From Clostridiales bacterium (GTDB taxonomy: Bacteria; Bacillota; Clostridia; Saccharofermentanales; Saccharofermentanaceae): a stretch of DNA of 64,000 bases. The notes below the pieces were generated by a model. It saw only the letters and a list, made by a program, of their open reading frames with translations, ran no database searches and was not told the DNA's origin. The position numbers and the translations under genes were made by a program. The stretch's first letter is position 1, and each line of letters begins with the position of its first letter. Location: assembly GCA_017554745.1 (NCBI GenBank), contig JAFZHS010000013.1, forward strand, positions 1 through 64,000, written 5' to 3'. Positions 40,915 through 50,809 of this stretch are shown here, one piece after another.

Positions 40915-43056
40915 ATGTTATTGACCGGTAAGACCTGGCGCTTATCGGCTTCTCGCAAGGTCGAGGATGCCGAGGCGTTGCTTGGTGTTTTGCTTAAGAA
41001 TCGCGGAATAGCCGAAGGACAGGACGAGGAGCAGTTTTTGTCCGAAGAAGACGGAATCTGGCACGATCCGTTCCTTTATAATGACATGCGCAAGGCCGTT
41101 GATATCATCAACGAGACTATCGACAGGCACGGCAAGGTGCTTGTTTACGGCGATTACGACTGCGACGGCGTTACGGCTACTTCTATTCTCGTGAGGTATT
41201 TCAGGAGCCACCAGATAAATGTGCAGTACATCGTGCCGCACAGGTCTGAGCACGGCTACGGACTTACGGAGAAGATCATGGACAAGGTCATCGCAAAGAG
41301 GCCTGACCTGGTCATCACGGTCGACTGCGGCGTCACGAATATCGATACAGTCCAGGAACTGAAGCACAGGGGCATCAAGGTGATCGTGACCGATCACCAC
41401 AACGTTAAGGATGAGCTGCCGCCGGCAGACTGCGTTATCTGCGCGAAGAGGCCTGATAATACTTATCCTTTCATAGATCTTTGCGGCGCGGGTGTCGCGC
41501 TCAAGCTCGTTGAGGCTTTGGGCAAGGACGGCAGGCATAAGGTGACGGGCAATATCTGGCGCCAGGCTATTGAGCTTGCGGGCATTGCTACGATCGCGGA
41601 TCTTGTGTCGGTTACCAATGAGAACAGGACGATAATCAAGCGTGCGTTTAAGAGCATGCAGAAGCCGTCCAATGTCGGCGTGGGTGTCATGAATGACATG
41701 CTGCTGGCACCGGGGAAGACACTGGATGAGACGTTTATCTCGTTTAATTTCGTGCCGCGTATCAATGCGGCAGGAAGGCTTTACGATTCGGCAGATGCGC
41801 TGAAGTTATTCCTTGAGAACAATCCTACGGAAGCCAAGAATGCGGCGCAGGATCTGACCAGGGAGAATGATGAGCGCAAGGAGATCGAGGCGAAGGTTTT
41901 CGATGAGGCCAGAGCGCAATTGGAGAACCCTGCAAGGCCCGATAAATGGTCGCTCACGAATACTTGCGGACCGATCGTTGTTTACGGCAGGGACTGGCAC
42001 CAGGGCGTGCTCGGAATCGTTGCGGGCAAGCTGTCGCAGTTCTACGGAAGATCCGCGCTGGTATTTACTGATGATGCTACAGAGCCGGGATGTGCGAAGG
42101 GCTCCGGAAGGGCGTTCGGCGATTTCGATCTTTATGAGTGCCTGACGCGCATATCTGATTATCTGGTCAATTTCGGCGGACATAAAAAGGCTGCCGGCAT
42201 GCTCGTAAGGAAGACGGAGATGGGTGCTTTTATGGAGGCGCTCGAAAAAGAATCCGCCAGGATAATTGAAGAGAAGGGCCAGTCCGGCGAGCCGGATGAG
42301 GACAGCGTCATCAATGCAGAGTGCGAGATCACACCTGACGGACTGACGTTTGATTCGTACTATCAGGTCTGCAAGTTAAGGCCTTTCGGCATCGGCAATC
42401 CCAAGCCGGTATTCGTGACGAATGATCTTGTTATCACGGGCGTTGCGCAGATGAGCAACGGCGCGCACATAAGGCTCGACCTGACTGACAGTCAGGGCAA
42501 GGCAAACCTTTCTGCCGTGGGCTTTGGCATGGGCGATTATTTCAACATCTTAAGAGCCGGCGACAAGATAGATATCGCATACACGCTTAATGAATACTGC
42601 TTCAGAGGAGAGACTTCTCTGAGCCTGCATCTTGAGGATATCAGGCCCAAGGGCGAGGGCGGATTCATGTGGCAGAAGGCTGATATCGCAGAGAAGCTTT
42701 ATTCGAGCGGACTTGCGATGAACCAGATCGCGAAGATGGCGCCCGGGGAAGATATTGCGAATTCGATGAAGCCTACGCCCGAGCAGTTTGGCGCGTGCTA
42801 TAAGGCTATCGAGCGTTTCGGAGGCTCGGCGATGTCTACGGTGGATATCGATCTTCTTGCAAGATTGGTATCTAACAATTATGATGTAGCGTGCACACCG
42901 TTCCAGGTGAAGAGGTGCCTCGAGGTTTTCGCGGACTGCAACCTGATAAGGTTAAGATCTGTGACGCCGATGAGGGTGTGCTTCAACATTCTGGCAACCG
43001 GTGACAAAGTAAAACTCAGTGATTCTGAGGTCTATAGGAGAATAATTGGTGACTAA
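40915..43056 (+). CDS. recJ: Single-stranded-DNA exonuclease RecJ
   Basis: 713 aa. DHH-family core: VLVYGDYDCDGVTATSIL (motif I), ITVDCGV (II), VIVTDHHN (III, DHH); then DHHA1 domain with GRAFGDFDL and NFGGHKKAAGM, an OB-like domain (about 460-560), and a Firmicute-type C-terminal extension (about 570-713). It degrades 5' single-stranded ends in repair and recombination. The start follows from the promoter position. It overlaps the rel start by 8 bp. Confidence 0.93.
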   Translation: MLLTGKTWRLSASRKVEDAEALLGVLLKNRGIAEGQDEEQFLSEEDGIWHDPFLYNDMRKAVDIINETIDRHGKVLVYGDYDCDGVTATSILVRYFRSHQINVQYIVPHRSEHGYGLTEKIMDKVIAKRPDLVITVDCGVTNIDTVQELKHRGIKVIVTDHHNVKDELPPADCVICAKRPDNTYPFIDLCGAGVALKLVEALGKDGRHKVTGNIWRQAIELAGIATIADLVSVTNENRTIIKRAFKSMQKPSNVGVGVMNDMLLAPGKTLDETFISFNFVPRINAAGRLYDSADALKLFLENNPTEAKNAAQDLTRENDERKEIEAKVFDEARAQLENPARPDKWSLTNTCGPIVVYGRDWHQGVLGIVAGKLSQFYGRSALVFTDDATEPGCAKGSGRAFGDFDLYECLTRISDYLVNFGGHKKAAGMLVRKTEMGAFMEALEKESARIIEEKGQSGEPDEDSVINAECEITPDGLTFDSYYQVCKLRPFGIGNPKPVFVTNDLVITGVAQMSNGAHIRLDLTDSQGKANLSAVGFGMGDYFNILRAGDKIDIAYTLNEYCFRGETSLSLHLEDIRPKGEGGFMWQKADIAEKLYSSGLAMNQIAKMAPGEDIANSMKPTPEQFGACYKAIERFGGSAMSTVDIDLLARLVSNNYDVACTPFQVKRCLEVFADCNLIRLRSVTPMRVCFNILATGDKVKLSDSEVYRRIIGD

Positions 43057-45649
43057 GGGCAAGAATGACAGAACATTTGATGCCGTAAATACTGAAGAGG
43101 TCGTTCAGGCTGAAGCCGAGCGTGCCTATCTTAATGACGACAGTATCAAGCCCGAGATCCCCCAGGACCTTAAGGACAGGTTCAATGAGATAATCAAGCT
43201 TTACGACGAGTACGCACGCGCAGCAAATCTCGATGAGAAAGAGATCGAGACAGACAACGCGCAGCTCGAGAAAGCTTTTATTTTTGCATATAAGGCGCAC
43301 CGCAACCAGAAGCGTAAGACAGGCGAGCCCTACATTACGCATCCTGTGGCAGTCGCCATGATCCTTGCCGACCTCAAGGTCGATGTCAACACGATCATTG
43401 CGGCGCTCCTTCACGATACGATCGAAGATACCATCGTTGATGACCAGATGGTCACGGAGAAATTCGGAGCGGTCGTATGCAGCCTTGTTGACGGCGTTAC
43501 AAAGCTCAACTTAAGTCTCGACAATGTCGTATATAACTCCAAGCAGGACATCCAGGCATCCAATGTGCGCAAGATGTTCATCGCTCTGACTGACGATATC
43601 CGCGTCATTTTCATAAAGCTCGCAGACCGTCTGCACAACATGAGAACATTAAAGTCCATGAGCCCCGAGAAGCAGATCGAAAAGGCCCAGGAGACGCTCG
43701 ATATCTACGTTCCTTTTGCAGGCAGATTCGGTATCTATAAGATCAAATGGGAATTGGAGGATCTCTGCTTAAGATACCTTCATCCCGACGATTACTATGA
43801 GCTCGTAAAGCTCGTTAACGGCAACCGCACCCAGAGAGAGAACTTCATGGAAGACGTTGTCTCCGAGATCCGCGCGAAGCTCGAAGAAAACGGCATTGAC
43901 CATTACGACATTGAAGGCCGCCCGAAGCACTTCTACAGCATCTACAAGAAGATGCACGAGAAGGGCAAGACGATAGATGAGATCTACGATCTTTTCGCGT
44001 GCAGGATAATCGTTGACGAAGTCATTGAATGCTATCAGGTATTGGGCATTATCCACGAGATGTACCAGCACGTGCCGGGACGTTTCAAGGACTATATAGC
44101 GATGCCTAAGGAGAACAAATACCAGTCGATCCATACGACTGTCGTATCGCACACGGGCACGCCTTTCGAAGTGCAGATAAGGACATTTGCGATGCACCAG
44201 ATCGCAGAGTTCGGTATCGCCGCGCACTGGCATTACAAGGAAGCCGGCAATTCACAGGAATTCAAGGCTGACAGATACGATACGAAGATCAATGAGATGA
44301 GGCAGATCATCGATTCGCAGAATGAGCTTACCGACTCGGGTGAGTTCCTCGAATCTTTCAAGATGAACATCGCTCCTGACGAGATCTTCGTTTACACGCC
44401 GAAGCACGAAGTAATCAAGCTCCCGAAGGGTTCGTGCCCGATCGACTTTGCTTATGCGATCCACTCGGGTATCGGCAACCACATGCACGGCGCTAAGGTA
44501 AACGGACGTATCGTGCCGCTGTCTTATGAACTTAAGAACAGCGACATCGTTGAGATCCAGTCTTCGGCAAAACTCGTCAAGGGTCCTTCGCGTGACTGGG
44601 TAGCGATCGCGCGTACCGCTAATGCAAAATCCAAGATCAATTCCTGGTTTAAGAAAGAAGCAAGGGGAGAGAACATCACGACAGGACGTGAGCTTCTCAC
44701 AAACGAGATCACGCGTAACGGCTTTGATCCCGCGAAGCTCCTCATGCACAAGTCCATCGAGACTATCTTAAAGCGCAACAACTTCCAGTCCTTAGACGAC
44801 ATGTTCGCCGCAATGGGATACGGAAGCATCAGCGTCACAAAGGTTTTCTCAAGGCTCCGTGACGATTACATCAGAAATATCAGCGAAGAAGAGAGAAGGG
44901 CACTGGGCTATCGTGTTACGGCTGACGGCAACGTCGCTTACAGCCCGCAAGAGCTTCCCATCGAGCTCGGAAAAGCTGACCAAACGCGTAATGCCAAGGG
45001 CTCCAGGGCAAAGGCTCCAGAGAGCTCCAAGCAGGTATTGGATTACGATGTAGCCAAGATCAACGCGCTTAATACTGATCCTCACCAGACCGCAGCGCCC
45101 GGCGCGGATCCTCTCGCGTCTGCTAACGTCAAGCCTACCCGCACTGCCAGGACTGACGCCGCAAGGCGTGCCAACAGCAACGATGCGGTAGTAGTAAACG
45201 GACTTGATTCTATCGCTACGCACATCTCGAAATGCTGCCACCCCGTTTACGGCGATGAGATCATCGGATATGTCACCCAGGAAAAGGGCGTCGGCATCCA
45301 CAAGGTCAACTGCAAGAATATTTTGAATATAATCAAGAACCGCGAAAACTCACAGAAGGACGAAGAGAAATACCAGCGTCTCGTAGCGGTCAAGTGGCTC
45401 TCAAAGGCTAAGTTCTCGAGCTATGACGTACAGCTCGTCATCGTTGCGATGGACCGCAACGGACTGCTTATCGACGTGCTCGACAAGATCTCTGAAGAGA
45501 AGATAAATATCGTTAAGCTCAACACCGTCGTAGACGGCCCCGAAGCGCGCATTTTCGTTACGGTCAACATCTCCGGCAAGGAGCAGCTCGACAGGACGTG
45601 CGACAGGATATTGAGAGTAAAAGACGTCGTAGACGTCATTAGAAATTAA
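43049..45649 (+). CDS. rel: Bifunctional (p)ppGpp synthetase/hydrolase
   Basis: 866 aa from GTG 43049 (8 bp after AGGAG; TTG 43046 is the alternative). Domains: HD hydrolase (AYKAHRNQKRKTGEPYITHP, LLHDTIEDT), synthetase (RPKHFYSIYKKM, GRFKDYIAMPKENKYQSIH; the RFKD form is typical of bifunctional enzymes), TGS near 400-460, a zinc-finger-like CCHPVYGDEIIGY near 730, and a C-terminal ACT. A Ser/Ala/Pro-rich linker of about 70 residues before the CCHP motif is longer than usual. It governs the stringent response. It is co-transcribed with recJ. Confidence 0.93.
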   Translation: MTKGKNDRTFDAVNTEEVVQAEAERAYLNDDSIKPEIPQDLKDRFNEIIKLYDEYARAANLDEKEIETDNAQLEKAFIFAYKAHRNQKRKTGEPYITHPVAVAMILADLKVDVNTIIAALLHDTIEDTIVDDQMVTEKFGAVVCSLVDGVTKLNLSLDNVVYNSKQDIQASNVRKMFIALTDDIRVIFIKLADRLHNMRTLKSMSPEKQIEKAQETLDIYVPFAGRFGIYKIKWELEDLCLRYLHPDDYYELVKLVNGNRTQRENFMEDVVSEIRAKLEENGIDHYDIEGRPKHFYSIYKKMHEKGKTIDEIYDLFACRIIVDEVIECYQVLGIIHEMYQHVPGRFKDYIAMPKENKYQSIHTTVVSHTGTPFEVQIRTFAMHQIAEFGIAAHWHYKEAGNSQEFKADRYDTKINEMRQIIDSQNELTDSGEFLESFKMNIAPDEIFVYTPKHEVIKLPKGSCPIDFAYAIHSGIGNHMHGAKVNGRIVPLSYELKNSDIVEIQSSAKLVKGPSRDWVAIARTANAKSKINSWFKKEARGENITTGRELLTNEITRNGFDPAKLLMHKSIETILKRNNFQSLDDMFAAMGYGSISVTKVFSRLRDDYIRNISEEERRALGYRVTADGNVAYSPQELPIELGKADQTRNAKGSRAKAPESSKQVLDYDVAKINALNTDPHQTAAPGADPLASANVKPTRTARTDAARRANSNDAVVVNGLDSIATHISKCCHPVYGDEIIGYVTQEKGVGIHKVNCKNILNIIKNRENSQKDEEKYQRLVAVKWLSKAKFSSYDVQLVIVAMDRNGLLIDVLDKISEEKINIVKLNTVVDGPEARIFVTVNISGKEQLDRTCDRILRVKDVVDVIRN

Positions 45650-45651
45650 GA

Positions 45652-47403
45652 TCAGGTATCCCCGTAGTATTCGTCATCCGAATATCCGTTGACATAACTT
45701 ATGTTGAAGATGATCATCGGTCTTCTTCCTGACTTGGAGTGGACGAAGTTTTTGATCTGTTCCCTGAAGTTGCGCTTCTCGAGGAAAGCTTCGATGCTGC
45801 CTGCTTTGTTGCTGGCCTGCTTCAGAAGATCGTCTACCTTTTCGGAGATCAGTTCGTAGAGCATATCCATGTCATCGCTGTCAAAGCAGCCCATTGAATT
45901 GACTGCAGGGGAGCATGCGAGATCGCCTGTCCTCTCGTCGACTGTAATGGCGATGGCAAGGCATCCGTCTTCGCTCAAATGGATCCTGTCGGTAAGCACT
46001 CTGTCGTCAGCGTCAACCGTGCCCGTGCCGTCGATGAGGACGGGGTTGGCGGGGACATGATCTGTGATCTTTGCTTCGTCTTCCTTTAATTCAAGGACTG
46101 CGCCGTTCTCGAGGATGCAGATGTTGTCTTCGTTCATGCCGAGATTGATGGCCATCTCCTTGTGGAGACAGAGCATGCGGTATTCGCCGTGGACCGGAAT
46201 GAAAAACTTGGGCTTTATGAGGGTGTGGAGCATCATGAGCTCGTCCCTGTATGCGTGACCTGATACGTGGACATCAGCTAGAGACTGGTAGATAACGTGC
46301 GCGCCCTTCTTGTAGAGCTCGTTGATAACGCGGTAAATAGGCTTCTCGTTGCCCGGGATCGGGTCAGCTGAGATGATGACCGTATCTCCCTTTTGGATAT
46401 CAACGGAGCGGTGCGAATTGAAAGCCATGCGCGTGAGAGCGCTCATTGGCTCGGCCTGTGAACCGGTCGTGAGGATAACGATCCTGTTGTCCGGATAATT
46501 GTCGATCGAGTCGATGTCGATGAGCGTGTCGGGCTTGATGTCGATATATCCCAAAGAGTTCGCGATATTGAAGACCTGGACCATCGAGCGGCCTGACAGG
46601 CAGACGTGACGGCCGTATTTCTCGGCTGCCGTGATGATCTGCTGCATGCGGTGAACGTGCGAAGAGAAGGTGGCTACGATAATGCGGCCTTCGGCTTTTC
46701 TGAAGTAGTGCGAAAATGCCTCGCCCACATGCTTTTCGGACGGTGAGAAGCCTTCGATCTCAACGTTTGTCGACTCGCACATGAACATGAGGACGCCTTC
46801 TTTGCCGAGCTCGCCCAAGCGTTGGAGATTAATGGTCTTGCCGTTGATCGGGGTGTAGTCGATCTTGAAGTCGCCCGAGTGGACGATCTTGCCGACGGGC
46901 GTATTGATGCAGAGTGCGTAAGAATCCGCAATGCTGTGATTTACCCTGATGAATTCCGCAGACAAGGAATTGCCGAGCTGGATGATGTCGCCGTTCTTGC
47001 AGGTCGTAAGCTTGATGCCTTCGAAGGGCACATTCTTATCCTGGAGCTTGAGCTTGATGAGCTCTATGGCCATCGTGCCGCCGAAAACGTGTGTCTTGAA
47101 TTCTCTTAAGAAATAGGGGAGAGATCCGATGTGGTCCTCGTGTCCGTGCGTGATAAGGATGCCTCTGAGCTTATCCTGGTTGCGTCTGACGTAAGTGAAG
47201 TCAGGTATGACGCAGTCAACGCCAGGCATGTTCTCTTCGGGGAAGCTCATGCCGCAGTCAACGATTATCATGTCGCCCCCGTATTCTATCGCGGTCATGT
47301 TCTTGCCGATCTCGCCGATGCCGCCCAAAGGTATTATCTTTACGGGGTTAGGGTTCTTGTATTTAGGATTGTTGTATCCGTGTCTTTTTGAATTACTGCT
47401 CAT
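45652..47403 (-). CDS. Ribonuclease J
   Basis: 583 aa, metallo-beta-lactamase/beta-CASP fold: HGHEDHIGSLPYFL zinc motif, later HSGDFKIDYTP, beta-CASP region with ATFSSHVHRMQQ and TTGSQAEPMSAL, and PVHGEYRM near 365. The C-terminal domain is as in RNase J1/J2. It is a cytoplasmic 5'-3' exo- and endonuclease for RNA decay. The start is preceded by GAGGAAC. It is convergent with rel, with only 2 bp between stops and no terminator visible. Confidence 0.94.
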   Translation of the reverse strand: MSSNSKRHGYNNPKYKNPNPVKIIPLGGIGEIGKNMTAIEYGGDMIIVDCGMSFPEENMPGVDCVIPDFTYVRRNQDKLRGILITHGHEDHIGSLPYFLREFKTHVFGGTMAIELIKLKLQDKNVPFEGIKLTTCKNGDIIQLGNSLSAEFIRVNHSIADSYALCINTPVGKIVHSGDFKIDYTPINGKTINLQRLGELGKEGVLMFMCESTNVEIEGFSPSEKHVGEAFSHYFRKAEGRIIVATFSSHVHRMQQIITAAEKYGRHVCLSGRSMVQVFNIANSLGYIDIKPDTLIDIDSIDNYPDNRIVILTTGSQAEPMSALTRMAFNSHRSVDIQKGDTVIISADPIPGNEKPIYRVINELYKKGAHVIYQSLADVHVSGHAYRDELMMLHTLIKPKFFIPVHGEYRMLCLHKEMAINLGMNEDNICILENGAVLELKEDEAKITDHVPANPVLIDGTGTVDADDRVLTDRIHLSEDGCLAIAITVDERTGDLACSPAVNSMGCFDSDDMDMLYELISEKVDDLLKQASNKAGSIEAFLEKRNFREQIKNFVHSKSGRRPMIIFNISYVNGYSDDEYYGDT

Positions 47404-47468
47404 AATTGTTCCTCTATAAAATGCAAATACTTCTCAAGATCTTCGAGAAGTATTTGAGTTATTTCAGT

Positions 47469-48491
47469 TTATTTTACGTAAACGGTTCGCCAGCAGGTGC
47501 TGTAATTACCTGACTCGCCGTCGTCGGCGTAGAGGTCGATATGGTATCCCTTTACACCGCCGCCCTTGTCTTCGACGGTATAGTAGCCGTCACCGCCAAG
47601 AGGGTCATTTTCTATGTAGATTACCGTTCCTGCAGGGAATATCGACCAGTCAGCCGCACAGGTGCGTCCTTCCACGCATGTCGTACCGGTCGCAGTACTC
47701 TTGCTGTAGCCGCCGTTGGCAGTCGGCTGCGGTCCGTAGAACGTGATCTTGCAGGAAACACCTTCGCCTGAAGGCTTCTGGTTCTCTGTGGGCTTTGCCG
47801 TAGTAGAAGAGGGCTTAGGTGTCGGCTTGGCCGTGGGCTTTGGTGTAGGTGTAGCCGCAGGCTTAGTCTCGGTCGTTAGCGACTTCTTAACGTAGTTGCC
47901 GTTGTATGTCTTATACCAGCCGTTTGATGTTACGGCGATGACGTCGATCTGGTCACCGTAATAAACGCTCTTGACGATGTCATACTCGGTGCCGGGGCCC
48001 TTTCTGACATTGATGGTGGTAGTAGCGTAAACAGCCAGGTAGAGCTCAGTCTCGGTAATCTTTTCCGTGGGAGTAGGGCTGTCTGTAGGTACCGGTGTGT
48101 TTGTAGCGGTAGGCTTAGCCGTAGTCTCGGAAGTCTCCGATGATTCGGATGTCTCTTCGGAAGACTCGGAAGAGGATTCGCTCGTTTCTGAAGTTGATTC
48201 GGAGGTCATATCTGTTGAAGATTCTGAAGAAGCGACGGCATTTTGTGTGGGATCGTAATCTTCAGGATGTTCGGGATCAAAGCCTTCGGGATAAGAAACG
48301 ACGGTGACGGTGACTTCTACTGTCGTTGCGGTAGTCTCGAGGGGCTGGGCCTGAACGCTTGTGAAGTCCAAAGTCGTGTCAACGGCAAAAGTAGCCGTCG
48401 CGCAGACAGCCATGACTATGGCACAATTGAGCGCGGAGACGATCTTCGCACGCGTGATGTTATAGAATTCTCTGACTCCTACAAGCTTCAA
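47469..48491 (-). CDS. Secreted SH3b and 3D-domain protein, 340 aa
   Basis: TTG start with AAGGAG upstream. The N-terminal hydrophobic segment (about 14-38) is a signal or anchor. A long Ser/Thr/Glu-rich region follows, then a bacterial SH3 domain (about 155-205: TTINVRKGPGTEYDIV), a TPKPTAKPTPKP linker, and a C-terminal 3D domain (about 245-340) with the double-psi barrel of RpfB/MltA-type wall enzymes (GTVIYIENDPLGGDGYYTVEDKGGGVKGYHIDLY). The three Asp are present. It probably binds or cuts peptidoglycan. Confidence 0.88.
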   Translation of the reverse strand: MKLVGVREFYNITRAKIVSALNCAIVMAVCATATFAVDTTLDFTSVQAQPLETTATTVEVTVTVVSYPEGFDPEHPEDYDPTQNAVASSESSTDMTSESTSETSESSSESSEETSESSETSETTAKPTATNTPVPTDSPTPTEKITETELYLAVYATTTINVRKGPGTEYDIVKSVYYGDQIDVIAVTSNGWYKTYNGNYVKKSLTTETKPAATPTPKPTAKPTPKPSSTTAKPTENQKPSGEGVSCKITFYGPQPTANGGYSKSTATGTTCVEGRTCAADWSIFPAGTVIYIENDPLGGDGYYTVEDKGGGVKGYHIDLYADDGESGNYSTCWRTVYVK

Positions 48492-48829
48492 AAATAAATT
48501 TCTCCTTGTTCTGCCGGCACATTACGTGAGGGCATAATTATCAATGTTATTATATCATACTTGTCTTTTTGGGAATTCTTGTGCAGAAAACGGGCATTTT
48601 TGAAGCAATATATTGGTGTGCTCTTGGAAGCAGGCACAAGATGTGGGATGATATCCGCAAATATTCCCGAAAACGCCCGGTTTGTTTCTTTACCGCAAAA
48701 CGAATTTTTAGTAAAGCGTTTTTCGAAATTTGTCAATTGATTGTCACAACTATGCAAAGCAAGACATATTTCAAGCGTCTATAATCTAGACACCGCGAGA
48801 GGGAATTGAATAAAAGGGGGGATAAGCTG
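48492..48829. other. 338-bp gene-free gap
   Basis: Divergent gap between the 3D-domain gene and the small membrane protein. TATAAT at 48780-48785 may be the -10 of the latter, and AAGGAG on the minus strand serves the former. AT-rich; no repeat array, riboswitch or small ORF with a ribosome site was recognised. Confidence 0.5.
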
Positions 48830-48997
48830 ATGTCGTTGGGACGCGTACGCAGACCGAGCAGAAAAGCTAATTACGGCACGACTGATAAAGAAGTCGAGAA
48901 GAAGCGCACACGCATCTACGTTATCTGCATCCTGGTCGTCATAGCTTGCGTAATCCTGGACATTCTTTTCCTCAAAGGTATTTTCTCGGGTAGCTGA
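48830..48997 (+). CDS. Small single-span membrane protein, 55 aa
   Basis: ATG 48830 follows the G-run (AAGGGGGG) by about 10 bp. The N-terminal 30 residues are basic and polar (MSLGRVRRPSRKANYG), followed by one helix (about 33-50: IYVICILVVIACVILDILFL). Too small for a domain call, but the ribosome site, TATAAT and codon pattern support a real gene. Function unknown. Confidence 0.75.
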   Translation: MSLGRVRRPSRKANYGTTDKEVEKKRTRIYVICILVVIACVILDILFLKGIFSGS

Positions 48998-49013
48998 AAA
49001 CCTTGATTTTACG

Positions 49014-49041
49014 GGCTGTCTCACACAGAGGCAGCCTATTT
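49014..49041 (+). terminator. Weak terminator after the small membrane protein gene
   Basis: GGCTGTCTC and GAGGCAGCC form a 9-bp stem (one G-U) with ACACA loop, followed by TATTTAATT rather than a clean T-run. Confidence 0.55.
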
Positions 49042-49112
49042 AATTGCAAAAAGCCCCCCTGTCGTATATACTTACACCCGTAATATTATTAATAATATAG
49101 GGAGCAAGTTAA

Positions 49113-50807
49113 ATGAAAGTTTCCGAACTGTTTTTAGCAACACAAAGAGAAATTCCTGCAGATGCAGAGATTCCGTCACACAGACTGATGCTCAGAGCGG
49201 GCCTTATCCGCAAGATGGCATCAGGCGTTTATTCATTCATGCCTATGGGTTACCGCACCTACAGGAAGGTCGAGGCCGTCATCAGAGAAGAGATGGACAA
49301 GGCAGGAGCACAGGAGCTCATCATGCCGGCACTTCTTCCCGCTGAGGCTTACCAGGGCTCAGGCAGATGGGAGAAGTTCGGTCCTGAGATGTTCAGACTG
49401 ACAGACAGAGGCGGAAGATCTTTCTGTTTAGGCCCCACGCACGAAGAGCCTTTCACGGAAGCGGTAAGAGATTCGATCAGATCTTACAAGCAGCTCCCTG
49501 TAACTTTATATCAGATCCAGCACAAGTACAGAGACGAGAAGCGCCCGAGATTCGGCGTTATCCGTGCGCGTGAGTTCGTCATGAAGGATGCTTATTCCTT
49601 CGACGTTGACGAGGCAGGCCTCGATATCTCCTACAAGAAGATGTATGACGCTTACAGAGCTATCTTTGACAGGCTCGGCCTTGACTACACGATCGTTGAT
49701 GCCGATTCAGGCGCGATGGGCGGCTCCGGCTCACAGGAATTCATGGTAAAGAGCGAAGTCGGCGAAGACGCTATCTGCTTCTGCGACGAGTGCGGCTATG
49801 CTGCAAACGAAGAGAAGGCAGGCTGGACAAGAGGCGCAGCAGATAACGCTGACGAACTCGCCATCGAGAAGATCCATACACCTGACGTTAAGACCATCGA
49901 AGAGCTCTGCGGTTATCTTAACTGCGGACCTGACGCATTTGTTAAGACTATCCTTTACAACATCGACGGCAAGTTCGTCGCCGCTATGTGCAGGGGTGAC
50001 AGAGACATCAATGAGACAAAGCTCGGCAACCTCTACGATGCAACGGAGATGGAGCTCGCAGCATTTGCCGATGTCGAGATGATCACAGGCGCGAAGGTAG
50101 GTTTTGCAGGTCCTGTAGGACTTAAGCAGAAGATCGACATCGTAGTTGACCCTGAAGTCACAGGCATGAAGAACTTCGTAGTAGGCGCTTGCGAGACAGA
50201 CTACCACTTCAAGAACGTTAATATCGGAAGAGATTTCGAAGCTGATAAGGTCGCTGATATCACAAACGCAAAGGCAGGAGATATCTGCCCCAAGTGCGGC
50301 AAGGGCAAGCTCGGAATGGCAAGAGGCGTTGAGGTAGGACATATCTTCAAGCTCGGCACAAAGTATTCTGATGCTTTGGGCTGCGTATACCTTGATAACA
50401 ACGGCAAGGAACACAGCATGGTAATGGGCTGCTACGGCATCGGCGTATCGAGAGTCTTAGCTGCCATCATCGAGCAGTATCACGACGACGACGGCATCAT
50501 CTGGCCTTCCATCGTTGCTCCTTACAAGGTCATCATCGTTCCCACAAAGGTCAACGACGAAGAAGTAATGGGTGTTGCAAATAAGATCTACGATGAGCTC
50601 ATGGCGTCAGGAGTTGAAGTCCTTATCGACGATCGAAATGAGCGTCCCGGCGTCAAGTTCAAGGACGCCGACCTCCTGGGCATCCCGCTCCGCATCACTG
50701 TCGGAAGAAGAGCTCCCGAGGGCATCGTAGAAGTTAAGAGAAGGGATTCAGCTGAAGCTTCTGAGATAACAAGCGAAGAAGCAGTTAAACTTGCCAAGGA
50801 GATCTGA
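49113..50807 (+). CDS. proS: Prolyl-tRNA synthetase
   Basis: 564 aa, bacterial-type ProRS with the three class II motifs (motif 2 around [25 protein letters not shown]), an editing insertion domain (about 225-400), and the C-terminal anticodon-binding domain ([12 protein letters not shown]...[26 protein letters not shown]). It charges tRNA-Pro. The leader contains a perfect 16-bp AT-only palindrome ATATTATTAATAATAT (49084-49099) but no T-box was seen. It is followed 2 bp later by the transglutaminase gene. Confidence 0.95.
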   Translation: MKVSELFLATQREIPADAEIPSHRLMLRAGLIRKMASGVYSFMPMGYRTYRKVEAVIREEMDKAGAQELIMPALLPAEAYQGSGRWEKFGPEMFRLTDRGGRSFCLGPTHEEPFTEAVRDSIRSYKQLPVTLYQIQHKYRDEKRPRFGVIRAREFVMKDAYSFDVDEAGLDISYKKMYDAYRAIFDRLGLDYTIVDADSGAMGGSGSQEFMVKSEVGEDAICFCDECGYAANEEKAGWTRGAADNADELAIEKIHTPDVKTIEELCGYLNCGPDAFVKTILYNIDGKFVAAMCRGDRDINETKLGNLYDATEMELAAFADVEMITGAKVGFAGPVGLKQKIDIVVDPEVTGMKNFVVGACETDYHFKNVNIGRDFEADKVADITNAKAGDICPKCGKGKLGMARGVEVGHIFKLGTKYSDALGCVYLDNNGKEHSMVMGCYGIGVSRVLAAIIEQYHDDDGIIWPSIVAPYKVIIVPTKVNDEEVMGVANKIYDELMASGVEVLIDDRNERPGVKFKDADLLGIPLRITVGRRAPEGIVEVKRRDSAEASEITSEEAVKLAKEI

Positions 50808-50809
50808 AA

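Noticed and set aside
47469..48491. Joint operon of RNase J and the 3D-domain protein
   Set aside because: Same strand, but a 65-bp gap with an inverted repeat (ACTTCTCAAGATCTTCGAGAAGT near 47429-47452) and unrelated function give no support for a joint operon.
49019..49112. T-box riboswitch before proS
   Set aside because: The leader is too short and lacks the conserved T-box sequence; only an AT palindrome is present.
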